In this document: positions 42,391-42,941 of the stretch, in pieces
Position numbering within the stretch: position 1 is the first letter of the stretch
Layout: every line of letters starts with the position of its first letter
Translations under genes and position numbers: made by a program
Assembly: GCA_944332075.1 (NCBI GenBank)
Contig: CALVJL010000011.1
Location: 1 to 42,941, forward strand
Direction of reading: 5' to 3'
Origin: an uncultured Bacilli bacterium
GTDB lineage: Bacteria > Bacillota_I > Bacilli_A > RFN20 > CAG-449
Length of the DNA: 42,941 bases
Notes under the pieces: model-generated
Database searches by the model: none
Told to the model about the DNA's origin: nothing
Seen by the model: the letters and a program-made list of their open reading frames with translations, nothing else

Positions 42391-42941
42391 ACATGGTGAA
42401 CCGGATAATCCAAATCAGACGTTGACAAAAAAAGGATTTGAAGAAGTCGCAGCTTTACATGATTTTTATAAAGATTATCCATTTGATGAAATTTATGTTT
42501 CTCCGTTAGCAAGGGCTCAATTAACTGCTAAGGGGTTATTGCCTAATCGCGTAAAAGAATTTCATACGATGGATTGGTTAAAAGAATTTACGCATTTCGT
42601 TAAAGTACCATATTCCGATGAACGCGTTCAAAATTGGGATTTTTTACCAAAATATTTCACTGATCAAAAAGATTTCTATTCTTATGATAAATATCTTGAT
42701 CATGAGGTAATGAAATCCGGGGATATAAAAGATGATTATAAACATGTCGTTAGTGAATTTGATAAAATTCTTGCTGCGCATGGTTATGTTAGAGAAGGCA
42801 AATATTATAGGGTTATAAAAGAAAACCGAGATACATTATTATTTGTTTGCCACTTTGGAATGATGAGTGTTTTGATGGCTCATTTAATGAGTTTACCATA
42901 TGTGGTTTTAACTCAATATTTCTGCTGTCCACCTACTGGAG
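42371..42941 (+). CDS. Histidine phosphatase family protein (partial at window end)
   Basis: The 5' 190 codons of a histidine phosphatase (phosphoglycerate mutase-like) gene; the reading frame is open to the last base, so the 3' end is outside. The catalytic loop IRHGEPDNPN holds the phospho-accepting His, and the second core motif is PLARAQLTAKG, with a later His in VCHFGMMSVLMAHL. AAAGGAGAG precedes ATG 42371, within the end of pnuC, so translation is coupled. The substrate is unknown; family members dephosphorylate sugars, nucleotides or other metabolites, and a nucleotide link with pnuC is possible. Confidence 0.8.
   Translation, partial: MRIVIIRHGEPDNPNQTLTKKGFEEVAALHDFYKDYPFDEIYVSPLARAQLTAKGLLPNRVKEFHTMDWLKEFTHFVKVPYSDERVQNWDFLPKYFTDQKDFYSYDKYLDHEVMKSGDIKDDYKHVVSEFDKILAAHGYVREGKYYRVIKENRDTLLFVCHFGMMSVLMAHLMSLPYVVLTQYFCCPPTG

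Overview
The window is AT-rich, gene-dense, and almost entirely conserved bacterial housekeeping genes in arrangements typical of Firmicutes/Bacilli and their wall-less relatives: asp23-fakA, recG-plsX-rnc-ftsY-ylxM-ffh, rpsP-khpA-rimM-trmD, the atp operon, rpsB-tsf-pyrH-frr, and uppS-cdsA-dxr-rseP-polC. TGA is used as a normal stop (ends of rbgA, dprA, rimM and the nuclease gene) and Trp is encoded by TGG, so this is not a code-4 mollicute. Serine-rich lipoproteins, an Endonuclease I lipoprotein and PolC suggest an uncultured deep Bacilli lineage near Erysipelotrichia/Acholeplasma/RF39. That placement is an inference.

Layout. 1-4600: a large repeat-containing lipoprotein, then the Asp23-like protein with fatty acid kinase FakA. 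4.6-5.3 kb (minus): a DUF1275 membrane protein divergent from recG. 5.3-12 kb: recG, plsX, rnc, ftsY, a small membrane protein, ylxM and ffh, covering DNA repair, phospholipid initiation, RNA processing and the signal recognition particle route. The usual smc and fab/acpP genes are absent from this cluster. 12-13.9 kb (minus): trmD, rimM, khpA, rpsP, divergent from rplS at 14.1 kb across a 282-bp control region. 14.6-21.7 kb: secreted nuclease, signal peptidase, rbgA, rnhB, dprA, topA, xerC. 21.8-28.0 kb: the F-type ATP synthase operon. 28.2-31.5 kb: rpsB, tsf, pyrH, frr with a structured leader. 31.7-40.0 kb: isoprenoid/phospholipid genes, a site-2 protease and PolC. 40.1 kb: tRNA-Ala(GGC). 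40.3-41.7 kb: a three-gene redox cluster (Isf-type iron-sulfur flavoprotein, flavodoxin-like protein, TIGR04076 protein). The window ends with a PnuC-type transporter and a truncated histidine phosphatase.

The most unusual object is the ATP synthase. No free delta gene (atpH) lies between atpF and atpA. Instead the C-terminal domain of delta is fused in frame to the N-terminus of alpha, and the delta N-terminal domain is absent. The c subunit in the same operon carries about 55 extra N-terminal residues with an additional hydrophobic segment. Three alpha chains per F1 would mean three delta-like domains, so the stator attachment should differ from the textbook enzyme.

Regulation is unusually legible. 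Several promoters match the sigma-A consensus with 17-bp spacers. recG and xerC have extended -10 boxes placed so that transcription should start at the ATG (leaderless mRNAs). The ribosomal protein operons carry structured leaders. Hairpins with U-tracts lie inside the operons between khpA and rimM, tsf and pyrH, and rnhB and dprA, the last one burying the dprA ribosome binding site.
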